64,000 nucleotides of DNA from an uncultured Aquimarina sp. (GTDB lineage: Bacteria; Bacteroidota; Bacteroidia; Flavobacteriales; Flavobacteriaceae). This document shows, piece after piece, positions 1 through 8,033 of this stretch (the first letter of the stretch is position 1; each line of letters opens with the position of its first letter). The stretch spans positions 975,275 to 1,039,274 of the forward strand of contig NZ_CANMQT010000002.1 of NCBI RefSeq assembly GCF_947500065.1, read 5' to 3'. The notes below the pieces were generated by a model. That model saw only the letters and a program-made list of their open reading frames with translations, was not told where the DNA came from and ran no database searches. The translations under genes and the position numbers were made by a program.

Positions 1-752
1 ATGATGATTTTCAAAAACATGGAGTTGGAGAGTTTTGGGGAATTAAATTAAATGCTGCAGGCGAAAAAGAATGGAGGCGTTATTTTGGTGGAACGAACAA
101 CGATCGAAGCTATGATGTTGTACAAACTGAGGATAATGGGTTTCTAATGATCGGGTCTTCAGAAAGTGATGACTTTGATATCACAAATAGTAATGGAAGT
201 TATGATTTTTGGGTAGTAAAGGTAAATACCGAAGGAACCAAAGTTTGGGAAAAATCTTATGGAGGTTCAGAAATTGATGTCGGATATGCTATAGCAACCA
301 CAGGCAATGGAAAATATGTTATTGTAGGAGACTCCAGAAGTAATGATGGAGATATTTCTGAAGCTAAAGGAAATGCGGACCTCTGGATGATCCAAATTGA
401 TGGCAATGGGAATCTCATTTGGGAAAAATCATTAGGTGGAACCGAGTTCGATACCGGAAGAGGTATTCATAAAACGCAAGATGGAGGTTTTATTATCACT
501 GGTAACTCCAGAAGTAATACTGGAGATGTGAATGAAAATCAAGGTCAAAGTGATATCTGGAATATTATAATAGATAATAATGGAGATGTCACCTGGAAAT
601 CAACCGCAGGAGGAAGCTTGTCTGAATTCGCAGTAGGATGTATAGAAACTAGAGATAAAAAAATCATTGTTGCTGGTAGTTCTGAGAGTAATGATATAGA
701 TGTTCCTAATAATCGAGGAGGTAAAGACGTTATAATTATAAAATATAAATAA
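1..752 (+). CDS. Repeat-rich (propeller-like) protein, 5'-truncated by the window edge
   Basis: The reading frame is open from the first bases (codons from position 3) to a TAA at 750-752, so the gene begins before the window; the internal ATG at 147 is not the start. About four repeats of roughly 60 residues are visible. Each carries a D-x-W-x-x-K/I strand, then G-x-x-x-W-x-K, a GG-x-x-x-D turn, and a T-x-D/N-G-G-(F/Y)-x-x-x-G-S/D-S segment. Such repeats are common in secreted Bacteroidota proteins and probably fold as a beta-propeller. No T9SS sorting domain follows the last repeat; the protein ends in a lysine-containing strand. The MbnP-like gene starts 2 bp downstream, so the two are likely co-transcribed. 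No biochemical role can be assigned. Confidence 0.8.
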   Translation, partial: DDFQKHGVGEFWGIKLNAAGEKEWRRYFGGTNNDRSYDVVQTEDNGFLMIGSSESDDFDITNSNGSYDFWVVKVNTEGTKVWEKSYGGSEIDVGYAIATTGNGKYVIVGDSRSNDGDISEAKGNADLWMIQIDGNGNLIWEKSLGGTEFDTGRGIHKTQDGGFIITGNSRSNTGDVNENQGQSDIWNIIIDNNGDVTWKSTAGGSLSEFAVGCIETRDKKIIVAGSSESNDIDVPNNRGGKDVIIIKYK

Positions 753-754
753 GC

Positions 755-1510
755 ATGAAAAAGTTCTTAATATTACTAATCACACTAATAGTGATAACAT
801 CTTGTAAAGATGATGATGATGCTAAATTTGGAGCATTAAATGTCGATTTCATTAACAAGGCAGGTTCAGATCTTATAACCCTAAATGCTGGATTCTATAC
901 TAATATGAGTAACGAAACTTATACTGTTTCTGAATTAAAATATATCATTAGTAATATTGTTTTGATAAAAGAAAACGGCGAAGAGTTTATATATCCAGTT
1001 GCAGATAGTTACTTTTTGATTAATGAAGAAGTTTCTTCTAGCAAACAAATTACTTTAGATGATATAGACGCAGGTGTTTATACTAAAATTAGATTTGGAG
1101 TTGGAGTGGATCAATCTAACTACCCTCTTAATGGAGTAACAAATTTCATTCCTACTGCAGAAGAAAGTGGCATGCTTTGGTCATGGTCTGCTGGATATAA
1201 ATTTGTAAAGTTCGAAGGCTCTTTTACTCCTCAAGGAGGTACCAGTAGTGATTTTCTATTACATATAGGAAGTCACGGAACAGTATTAGATAACTATAAA
1301 GAAATTACATTAGATATATCCAATACACTTACAATTGGTGATCAAACTACATCCAACCTGTCCATTGAAACGGATGTTGCTAAAATTTTTGACAGCACAA
1401 ATACATATTCATTAGAGCAAAAAAGTGATGTTCAGGTGGATCCGGTAAATGCCCCAATATTGGCAGAAAATATAAGTACTATGTTTGCAATAAATAATGC
1501 TTCTAATTAA
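755..1510 (+). CDS. MbnP-like copper-binding family lipoprotein
   Basis: A 251-residue predicted lipoprotein: the hydrophobic leader ends at a lipobox with Cys17, followed by an acidic linker. The body resembles the MbnP family, with an N-terminal beta strand (GALNVDF), a central segment holding Trp142 and Trp144 before a GYKF-x-x-x-EG motif, and His170/His174 in an H-x-x-x-H arrangement. In characterised MbnP proteins a tryptophan is oxidised to kynurenine by the partner MbnH, which creates a high-affinity copper site. The next gene starts directly after the stop codon and is an MbnH-like di-haem enzyme, which supports the call. The family call is mine from sequence motifs; copper binding here is inferred. 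No methanobactin precursor or transporter is visible in the window. Confidence 0.78.
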   Translation: MKKFLILLITLIVITSCKDDDDAKFGALNVDFINKAGSDLITLNAGFYTNMSNETYTVSELKYIISNIVLIKENGEEFIYPVADSYFLINEEVSSSKQITLDDIDAGVYTKIRFGVGVDQSNYPLNGVTNFIPTAEESGMLWSWSAGYKFVKFEGSFTPQGGTSSDFLLHIGSHGTVLDNYKEITLDISNTLTIGDQTTSNLSIETDVAKIFDSTNTYSLEQKSDVQVDPVNAPILAENISTMFAINNASN

Positions 1511-2563
1511 ATGGTAAAAAATATAGGTTACATAGTCTTAATTATTTTCGGAGTCGCGTGTGGTTCCGACAAAGAAGATTATGTACCTATTTCTCAAAAT
1601 CCAGAATTAGCCTTTACTATACCCTCTAATTTCCCAGAGCCGAGCTATAACGTAACCCTTAACCCACCTACAGAAAAAGGTTTTGAATTAGGTAAAAAAC
1701 TATTCTATGACGGTCGTTTATCTTCTGACGGTGTGATTTCTTGTGGGTTCTGTCATATTCAGGATTTCGCTTTTACGCATCATACACATATCGTAAGTCA
1801 TGGAGTAGACGGAGCGCTTGGCACACGGAATGCACAACCGCTTCATAATCTAGCCTTTATGAATGAGTTTACCTGGGATGGCGCTGCGATACACTTAGAT
1901 TTACAACCAATTATACCGATCACCGCAGAAGTAGAAATGAATGAATCTTTTAGTAGTATTCTTAAAAAACTTGAAGAACAACCAGAATATGTAACACTAT
2001 TTAGAGAAGCATTTGAAGATCAGAAAATCAATTCTGAAAATCTACTTAAAGCATTATCACAGTTTATGATCATGATGATTTCGTCTAACTCTAAGTATGA
2101 CAAAATTGAAAGAAACGAAGGTTCTGTTTTTACCGCGAATGAAGCAGCGGGATTTGAGTTGTTTACATCTAAATGTGCGTCTTGTCACGCAGGAACATTA
2201 TTTACCGATCAATCGTATCGAAATAATGGGTTAGCTATTGATCCAGAATATAACGATATCGGCCGAAACCGAGTAACTGGTCTAACTTCTGATCTATACA
2301 AATTCAAGGTTCCTACACTTAGAAATATCGAATTAACCTTTCCATATATGCATGATGGAAGATTAAAAACACTACAAGATGTGTTGGATCATTACAGTGA
2401 TGGCATGGTAGATTCTGAAACATTAGATCCTGTTTTCAAAAATACCGATGGTACTATTCTGGGAATTTCTATGACTGAAGAAGAAAAACAACAAATTATC
2501 TCCTTTTTAAAAACACTTACAGACGATGATTTTGTGAATGATACTCGTTTTTCTGAATTCTAA
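1511..2563 (+). CDS. MbnH-like di-haem cytochrome c peroxidase family protein
   Basis: A 350-residue exported di-haem protein. The leader ends in a lipobox-like GVAC, so it is probably a lipoprotein. Two c-type haem motifs are clear: CGFCH at residues 78-82 and CASCH at 222-226, the spacing of the bacterial cytochrome c peroxidase/MauG superfamily. The segment YMHDGRLKTLQDVLDHYSDG near residue 280 is typical of the C-terminal haem domain. MauG-like members oxidise tryptophans in partner proteins, and MbnH acts on MbnP. The gene begins immediately after the MbnP-like stop with no spacer, implying translational coupling. A plain peroxide-scavenging peroxidase is the alternative; pairing with the MbnP-like gene makes the MbnH role more likely. 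Confidence 0.85.
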   Translation: MVKNIGYIVLIIFGVACGSDKEDYVPISQNPELAFTIPSNFPEPSYNVTLNPPTEKGFELGKKLFYDGRLSSDGVISCGFCHIQDFAFTHHTHIVSHGVDGALGTRNAQPLHNLAFMNEFTWDGAAIHLDLQPIIPITAEVEMNESFSSILKKLEEQPEYVTLFREAFEDQKINSENLLKALSQFMIMMISSNSKYDKIERNEGSVFTANEAAGFELFTSKCASCHAGTLFTDQSYRNNGLAIDPEYNDIGRNRVTGLTSDLYKFKVPTLRNIELTFPYMHDGRLKTLQDVLDHYSDGMVDSETLDPVFKNTDGTILGISMTEEEKQQIISFLKTLTDDDFVNDTRFSEF

Positions 2564-2600
2564 CATTCTTTTCCAAAATTCATCATAGTTTATCCCTATT

Positions 2601-2661
2601 CTAATATATGTTAGATAAATGTTAGGTTATGTAATTAAAACCTACATATGTAGTATATTTG
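2601..2661 (+). promoter_or_regulatory. suf operon promoter with stacked dyads (candidate operator)
   Basis: A Bacteroidota -7 box TATATTTG (TAnnTTTG) lies at 2654-2661, 35 bp before sufA; no good -33 TTTG is seen. Directly abutting it is a perfect 12-bp palindrome CTACATATGTAG at 2642-2653. Overlapping that is an inverted repeat TAGGTT (2623-2628) / AACCTA (2639-2644), and further upstream is CTAATATATGTTAG (2601-2614), imperfect but with CTAA/TTAG ends. Operators placed here could block or recruit RNA polymerase in response to iron or Fe-S status. The regulator is not identified. Confidence 0.5.
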
Positions 2662-2695
2662 CATTCAATTTAGAATTAATCTATTTTATATTAGT

Positions 2696-3025
2696 ATGAT
2701 TAAAGTATCAGACACAGCTAAAAAGAAAGTCGTAGAATTGATGAGTGATGACGGTTATGACGCTACTTTAGACTACGTTCGTGTAGGTGTTAAAAGTGGA
2801 GGTTGTTCCGGTTTATCATATGACTTAAAATTTGATAAAGCTCAGGAAGACGGAGATAAAGTTTTTGAAGACAATGGTGTAAAAATAATTGTCGATAAGA
2901 AAAGTTTTTTATATCTAATTGGTACTACCTTAGAATATTCTGGTGGACTTAATGGAACCGGTTTCGTTTTTAATAACCCCAACGCTAATAGAACCTGCGG
3001 TTGCGGAGAAAGTTTTTCCCTTTAA
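2696..3025 (+). CDS. sufA: Iron-sulfur cluster assembly A-type carrier (SufA/IscA family)
   Basis: A 109-residue A-type carrier with the three invariant cysteines: Cys37 in GGCSGL, and Cys101/Cys103 in the C-terminal CGCG motif. These proteins accept Fe-S clusters from the SufBCD scaffold and pass them to apo-enzymes in the cytoplasm. The length matches the HesB/IscA family. It is the first gene of the suf run, 45 bp before sufB and just after a TAnnTTTG promoter box. A short hairpin (arms 3040-3045 and 3056-3061) lies in the gap before sufB. The symbol follows gene context; the fold alone would also fit IscA or ErpA. Confidence 0.93.
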   Translation: MIKVSDTAKKKVVELMSDDGYDATLDYVRVGVKSGGCSGLSYDLKFDKAQEDGDKVFEDNGVKIIVDKKSFLYLIGTTLEYSGGLNGTGFVFNNPNANRTCGCGESFSL

Positions 3026-3069
3026 AAAATTAAAAAAAGATCCTAAAGTCAAACGTAGGATTTAGTGAT

Positions 3070-4515
3070 ATGGCATATACTGAAGACGACTTAAAAAAAG
3101 AATTAGAAACCAAGGAATATGAGTATGGATTTTATACTGATATAGAATCTGATACGTTTCCTGTTGGCCTAAATGAAGATATTGTTCGTGCGATTTCTAA
3201 GAAAAAAAATGAACCAAAATGGATGACAGACTGGAGACTCGAGGCATTCCGTATTTGGGAACAGATGGAAGAACCAGAATGGGCAAATGTAAATTATGAA
3301 AAACCCAGTTTTCAAGATATCGCCTATTATTCTGCTCCTAGTAGCAAACCAAAATATGACAGCCTTGATGAAGTAGATCCAGAATTATTGGATACATTCA
3401 AAAGGCTTGGGATATCTCTGGATGAACAAAAAAAATTAGCTGGTGTAGCTGTGGACATTGTTATGGACTCTGTTTCTGTAGCAACTACCTTTAAAGAAAC
3501 GCTTGGTGAAAAAGGTATTATTTTTTGCCCTATTTCTGAAGCAATACAAGAACACCCTGAACTTGTAAAAAAATATATCGGTTCTGTTGTTCCGCAAAAA
3601 GATAATTTTTACGCAGCCTTAAACTCAGCCGTGTTTAGTGATGGTTCTTTTTGCTATATTCCAAAGGGTGTAAGATGTCCCATGGAATTATCTACATATT
3701 TTAGGATTAACCAAGCTGGTACAGGTCAATTCGAGCGTACTTTGGTAATTGCTGATGAAGGCAGTTATGTAAGTTATCTAGAAGGATGTACAGCCCCATC
3801 AAGAGATGAAAATCAATTACACGCTGCAGTTGTAGAATTAATAGCGCTGGATGATTCTGAAATTAAATATTCTACTGTACAAAACTGGTATCCTGGTAAT
3901 GCAGAAGGAAAAGGTGGTGTATTCAATTTTGTTACCAAGCGAGGTATTTGCGAATCTAATGCAAAAATTTCTTGGACACAAGTAGAAACAGGTTCTGCCG
4001 TAACATGGAAATATCCTTCCTGTATACTTAAAGGAGATAATTCTGTAGGTGAATTTTACTCTATTGCTGTTACTAATAATTATCAGCAAGCGGATACGGG
4101 AACTAAAATGATTCACCTTGGTAAGAATACTAAAAGTACAATTATATCCAAAGGTATTTCTGCAGGAAAATCCCAAAATAGTTATCGCGGATTAGTACAA
4201 ATTAATAGCAGAGCAACTAACGCAAGAAATTTTTCTCAATGTGATTCTTTACTTATGGGCAATGAATGTGGCGCACACACGTTTCCATATATTGAAGCAA
4301 AGAATAAAACTGCTCAGATAGAACACGAGGCTACCACAAGCAAGATCGGAGAAGATCAAATCTTTTACTGTAATCAAAGAGGTATTGATACAGAAAAAGC
4401 GATCGCTTTAATCGTTAACGGTTTTAGTAAAGAAGTATTAAATAAATTACCAATGGAATTTGCTGTAGAGGCTCAAAAGCTTTTAGAAATTTCTTTGGAA
4501 GGTTCTGTAGGATAG
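3070..4515 (+). CDS. sufB: Fe-S cluster assembly protein SufB
   Basis: A 481-residue SufB, the scaffold subunit of the cytoplasmic SufBC2D complex that builds Fe-S clusters from sulfur delivered by SufS/SufE. The long beta-helix core is recognisable. Cys391 in FSQCDS and Glu420 in IEHEA sit 29 residues apart, the same spacing as the cluster-forming Cys405/Glu434 of the E. coli protein. The C-terminal segment FYCNQRGI also matches the family. Length agrees with typical SufB (about 480-495). In most genomes sufC follows directly; here two lipoprotein genes intervene. Confidence 0.97.
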   Translation: MAYTEDDLKKELETKEYEYGFYTDIESDTFPVGLNEDIVRAISKKKNEPKWMTDWRLEAFRIWEQMEEPEWANVNYEKPSFQDIAYYSAPSSKPKYDSLDEVDPELLDTFKRLGISLDEQKKLAGVAVDIVMDSVSVATTFKETLGEKGIIFCPISEAIQEHPELVKKYIGSVVPQKDNFYAALNSAVFSDGSFCYIPKGVRCPMELSTYFRINQAGTGQFERTLVIADEGSYVSYLEGCTAPSRDENQLHAAVVELIALDDSEIKYSTVQNWYPGNAEGKGGVFNFVTKRGICESNAKISWTQVETGSAVTWKYPSCILKGDNSVGEFYSIAVTNNYQQADTGTKMIHLGKNTKSTIISKGISAGKSQNSYRGLVQINSRATNARNFSQCDSLLMGNECGAHTFPYIEAKNKTAQIEHEATTSKIGEDQIFYCNQRGIDTEKAIALIVNGFSKEVLNKLPMEFAVEAQKLLEISLEGSVG

Positions 4516-4555
4516 TTTTATGATTACTAACGACTCATTAAAACCTAAAACATTA

Positions 4556-5434
4556 ATGAAAAAACTAATTTTCTCCATACTTGTTGCTACTAGCATACTT
4601 TCTTGTAAAGAAGCTAAAAAACAAGAAGTAACTGAAGAATCATCAGAAATTGAAACTGTTACTAAACCAGAAATTAAATTATATACCTTTGATGGAGGAG
4701 ATATCGGTGTAAATAATCTAAATCTTTTCGCGCAAGGAGATACATATAAAGGCGATTCTCTTCAATTAGGAAATGCTTTTTATTTAGTTAAGCACCCTAA
4801 AGGAATTTTGCTATGGGACACTGGATTACCAGAAGGTCTTATTGGTAATCCCGCGTATACAACTCCTGATGGTGCATTTACAATTTCCAGAAAAGATTCA
4901 ATTACTAATCAATTAACATCCATTGGTGTATCTAATGATCAAGTAAACTATATTGCTTTTTCGCATATACATTTTGATCACACTGGTGCAGCTAATAACT
5001 TTTCTGATGCGCTTTGGCTAGTACAAACTCCAGAATATGATTACGCTCAAGGAGAAGAAATTAAAACCAATGGTTTTTATGCTCCCGATTCATTTAATAC
5101 GCTTGCCAATGTAAAAAAACTAAATGGTGATCACGATGTATTTAATGATGGCACGGTAATTATTAAATCATTGCCAGGTCACACACCTGGACATCAGGTT
5201 TTATTTGTAGATCTTCCTAATCATGGACCTACGCTACTATCTGGTGATATGTATCACTTTACCAAAAATAGAAACGATAAAATAATACCTCAGTTTAACC
5301 ATGATATCCCTTTGTCAGAAAAAAGTATGGTACTATTCGAACAGTTTGTAAAAGAAAAGAACGCAAAAGTTTACATACAACACGAATTATCTGATTTTTC
5401 CAAAATGCCAAAGGCTCCTCAATTTTTAAATTAA
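4556..5434 (+). CDS. MBL-fold metallo-hydrolase, predicted lipoprotein (lactonase-like)
   Basis: The preferred start at 4556 gives a 292-residue protein with a clean lipoprotein leader and Cys17 in the lipobox; the ATG at 4520 would put 12 odd residues before the signal peptide. The metal-binding HxHxDH motif is H137-I-H-F-D-H142. A second ligand region GHTPGHQ and an SGDMYHF segment also match zinc metallo-beta-lactamase-fold hydrolases, nearest by eye to the N-acyl homoserine lactonase-like branch. Export as a lipoprotein implies an envelope or surface substrate. It sits between sufB and sufC, 1 bp before another lipoprotein gene, so it is probably transcribed with the suf genes. The substrate is unknown. 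Confidence 0.85.
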   Translation: MKKLIFSILVATSILSCKEAKKQEVTEESSEIETVTKPEIKLYTFDGGDIGVNNLNLFAQGDTYKGDSLQLGNAFYLVKHPKGILLWDTGLPEGLIGNPAYTTPDGAFTISRKDSITNQLTSIGVSNDQVNYIAFSHIHFDHTGAANNFSDALWLVQTPEYDYAQGEEIKTNGFYAPDSFNTLANVKKLNGDHDVFNDGTVIIKSLPGHTPGHQVLFVDLPNHGPTLLSGDMYHFTKNRNDKIIPQFNHDIPLSEKSMVLFEQFVKEKNAKVYIQHELSDFSKMPKAPQFLN

Positions 5435-5435
5435 T

Positions 5436-5846
5436 ATGAAGAATTTTTTTATAATACTTGTCCTTAGTTTATCTATCATATCGTGCAAAAACGATACTAA
5501 AAAATCATCTGATACTGAACCATCTCTAATTCGTGGAGAGTTCATATTAATTGACAATGCAGGTGTTATTAAAGGTAAAGATTTTATTTATGGTGTAATC
5601 ATCGATGATATGGCCAATGAATTAAATAAAAAAATAAAACCATTGCAACGAGAAGAATATGATATGGTACCTGTAGTGATCAAAGGTATCATAAAAGAAA
5701 ACACAGAAGATGGTTGGCCAGAAGTAGTTGAAATAAAAGAAATTGTTGGTGTAAGTGAGCCAACTTCAGAATTACCAACAAAAATAAAGTCTTCGGATTC
5801 TATACAAGAATCAAGTGGAGCAGGACATGAAGGTCACAATCACTAA
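5436..5846 (+). CDS. Small lipoprotein with His-rich tail, function unknown
   Basis: A 136-residue predicted lipoprotein (lipobox Cys17) with a charged linker and a short beta-rich body. The body reads like a small OB- or soluble-domain fold; the segment VPVVIKGIIKENTEDGWPEVVEIKE is not a family I can name. The C-terminus GAGHEGHNH holds three histidines, suggesting possible metal binding. It starts 1 bp after the MBL lipoprotein gene and is 32 bp before sufC, so it lies inside the suf transcription unit. A role in metal handling at the envelope is only an inference from the histidines and the location. Confidence 0.75.
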   Translation: MKNFFIILVLSLSIISCKNDTKKSSDTEPSLIRGEFILIDNAGVIKGKDFIYGVIIDDMANELNKKIKPLQREEYDMVPVVIKGIIKENTEDGWPEVVEIKEIVGVSEPTSELPTKIKSSDSIQESSGAGHEGHNH

Positions 5847-5878
5847 AAATTTATTTAAAAAAGAAATAAAAACACAAG

Positions 5879-6631
5879 ATGTTAGAAATTAAGGATTTAC
5901 ACGCTAGCGTTGAAGATAAGGAGATCTTAAAAGGTCTTAACCTAAATGTAAAAGCTGGAGAAGTTCACGCAATAATGGGTCCAAACGGTGCTGGAAAAAG
6001 TACATTAGCCAGTATTATTGCGGGAAAAGAAGAATATGAAGTGACAGAAGGTAACATTCTTTTAAATGGTGAAGATATAGAAGAATTAGCAGCAGAGGAA
6101 AGAGCTCATAAAGGCGTTTTTCTTTCGTTTCAATATCCTGTAGAAATTCCTGGAGTTACTGTTACTAACTTTATGAAAACAGCAATTAATGAAACAAGAA
6201 AGGCACAAGGACTAGAGGAAATGCCTGCAAAGGATATGCTGAAGAAAATTCGAGAAAAATCTGAATTATTAGATATCGATCGTAAATTTTTATCTCGTTC
6301 TCTTAACCAAGGGTTCTCTGGTGGAGAGAAAAAACGTAATGAAATATTCCAGATGGCGATGATGGAGCCTAAATTGGCTATTTTGGATGAAACAGATTCG
6401 GGATTAGATATTGATGCTTTACGTATTGTAGCTAATGGTGTAAACAAACTAAAAAGTAAAGACAATGCTGTTATTGTAATTACTCACTATCAGCGTTTAT
6501 TGGAGCATATAGTACCTGATTTTGTACACGTTTTATATGATGGAAAAATAGTAAAGTCGGGAACTAAAGAATTAGCTTTAGAATTAGAAGAAAAAGGATA
6601 CGATTGGATTAAAGAAGAGATAAACGCATAG
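5879..6631 (+). CDS. sufC: Fe-S cluster assembly ATPase SufC
   Basis: A 250-residue ABC-type ATPase, the energy-coupling subunit of SufBC2D. Walker A is GPNGAGKST at residues 34-42, the ABC signature is SGGEKKR near residue 147, and Walker B is LAILDETDSGLD. The SGGEKKRNEI form of the signature and the ETDSGLD Walker B are diagnostic for SufC rather than a transporter ATPase. The length matches the family. sufD follows after 2 bp. Confidence 0.97.
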   Translation: MLEIKDLHASVEDKEILKGLNLNVKAGEVHAIMGPNGAGKSTLASIIAGKEEYEVTEGNILLNGEDIEELAAEERAHKGVFLSFQYPVEIPGVTVTNFMKTAINETRKAQGLEEMPAKDMLKKIREKSELLDIDRKFLSRSLNQGFSGGEKKRNEIFQMAMMEPKLAILDETDSGLDIDALRIVANGVNKLKSKDNAVIVITHYQRLLEHIVPDFVHVLYDGKIVKSGTKELALELEEKGYDWIKEEINA

Positions 6632-6633
6632 TT

Positions 6634-7947
6634 ATGGAGCTGAAAGAAAAATTAATATCTTCTTTTCTTGCTTTTGAAAACACAGTAGATGTAGATGCTC
6701 CTGTTCATGATATCAGAAGTCAAGCTATAAAAGTATTTGAAGAAAAGGGCTTCCCTACTAAAAAGGAAGAAGCTTGGAAGTATACTTCACTAAATGCTAT
6801 TTTGAAGCATGATTATAGTATTTTTCCAAAAGAAGAAAATGCACTAGAATTTAAAGATGTAAAAAAATACTTCCTTTACGATCTAGACACTTATAAAATT
6901 GTATTTATTGATGGTAAATATTCTTCCCATTTATCAGAAACTACTCACGACAAGATTGATGTTTGTTTAATGTCTTCGGCGCTGAGTCATGAAAAGTACA
7001 AGCCTATTATTGACAATTATTTTAATAAAATTGCTCCTGAAGACGGTCTTACTTCTTTAAATACCGCTTTTTCTAAAGAAGGAGCTTATATTTATATCTC
7101 TAAGAATAAACAAGCAGACAAGCCAATACAAATCATTCATTTTTCTACAGGAAAAGAATCAACACAACTTCTACAACCTCGTAATCTTATTGTAGTTGAA
7201 GAAAATTCACATGTACAGATTATTGAACGTCATCAAAGTTTGACTGCTAATCCAGTTTTAACAAACTCGGTTACAGAGATTTTTGCTGATAAGCGAGCCT
7301 TTGTAGATTACTACAAAATCCAGAATGACAATGAAAATGCTTCGCTGATTGACAATACATATATTGAGCAACAAGCGCAGAGTGTAGCATCAGTGCATAC
7401 CTTTGCTTTTGGAGGAAATGTGACCAGAAATAATTTAAATTTCTATCAGAAAGGAGAAGGAATTGATTCTATCCTTAATGGAGTTACTATTATAGAAGGT
7501 AAGCAACATGTGGATCACAATACATTAGTGCACCATACTGAGCCTAATTGCGAAAGCCATCAGGATTATAAAGGTATTTTCGATGAAAGAGCAACGGGAG
7601 TATTTAATGGTAAAATCATTGTAAACAAAGAGGCTCAAAAAACCAATGCTTTTCAATCTAATAATAATATTTTATTAAGTGATAAAGCAACTATTAATTC
7701 TAAACCTCAGCTAGAGATTTTTGCGGATGATGTAAAATGTTCTCACGGTTGTACCATCGGTCAATTAGATGAGCAAGCTTTGTTCTATATGAGATCTCGA
7801 GGGATAGGTGAAAAAGAAGCAAGAGCATTATTAATGTACGCTTTTGCCAATAATGTACTGGAAAGTGTAAAAATACCTCAACTTAAACAACGAATCAATA
7901 AGTTGATTGCCAATAAACTTGGAGTAAATCTTGGATTTGATTTGTAA
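6634..7947 (+). CDS. sufD: Fe-S cluster assembly protein SufD
   Basis: A 437-residue SufD, the partner of SufB in the SufBC2D scaffold. The C-terminal motif CSHGCTIGQLDEQALFYMRSRGI-like block is hallmark; His371 in CSHGC corresponds to the functionally important His360 of E. coli SufD. The N-terminal helical part contains KKEEAWKYTSL, the typical SufD WK-T motif. It starts 2 bp after sufC and ends the first block of suf genes; a shared hairpin lies downstream. Confidence 0.96.
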   Translation: MELKEKLISSFLAFENTVDVDAPVHDIRSQAIKVFEEKGFPTKKEEAWKYTSLNAILKHDYSIFPKEENALEFKDVKKYFLYDLDTYKIVFIDGKYSSHLSETTHDKIDVCLMSSALSHEKYKPIIDNYFNKIAPEDGLTSLNTAFSKEGAYIYISKNKQADKPIQIIHFSTGKESTQLLQPRNLIVVEENSHVQIIERHQSLTANPVLTNSVTEIFADKRAFVDYYKIQNDNENASLIDNTYIEQQAQSVASVHTFAFGGNVTRNNLNFYQKGEGIDSILNGVTIIEGKQHVDHNTLVHHTEPNCESHQDYKGIFDERATGVFNGKIIVNKEAQKTNAFQSNNNILLSDKATINSKPQLEIFADDVKCSHGCTIGQLDEQALFYMRSRGIGEKEARALLMYAFANNVLESVKIPQLKQRINKLIANKLGVNLGFDL

Positions 7948-7957
7948 TTAAAATAAC

Positions 7958-7990
7958 AGACCTGTCAGATTTTAAAAACCTGACAGGTCT
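7958..7990. terminator. Bidirectional hairpin between sufD and the serine hydrolase gene
   Basis: Perfect 11-bp arms AGACCTGTCAG (7958-7968) and CTGACAGGTCT (7980-7990) with an 11-nt loop, between two converging genes. There is no strong T-run right after it. The arm sequence resembles palindromes that I recall recurring in Flavobacteriaceae genomes, so it may be a dispersed repeat used as a terminator. Confidence 0.65.
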
Positions 7991-8033
7991 CATCATACTA
8001 TTCTCTACCTCTTCATATATTTGTTGAGGTTTT

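Noticed and set aside
3838..4176. A 112-codon minus-strand frame inside sufB
   Set aside because: It lies wholly within a well-supported sufB and reads as a shadow with no recognisable domain.
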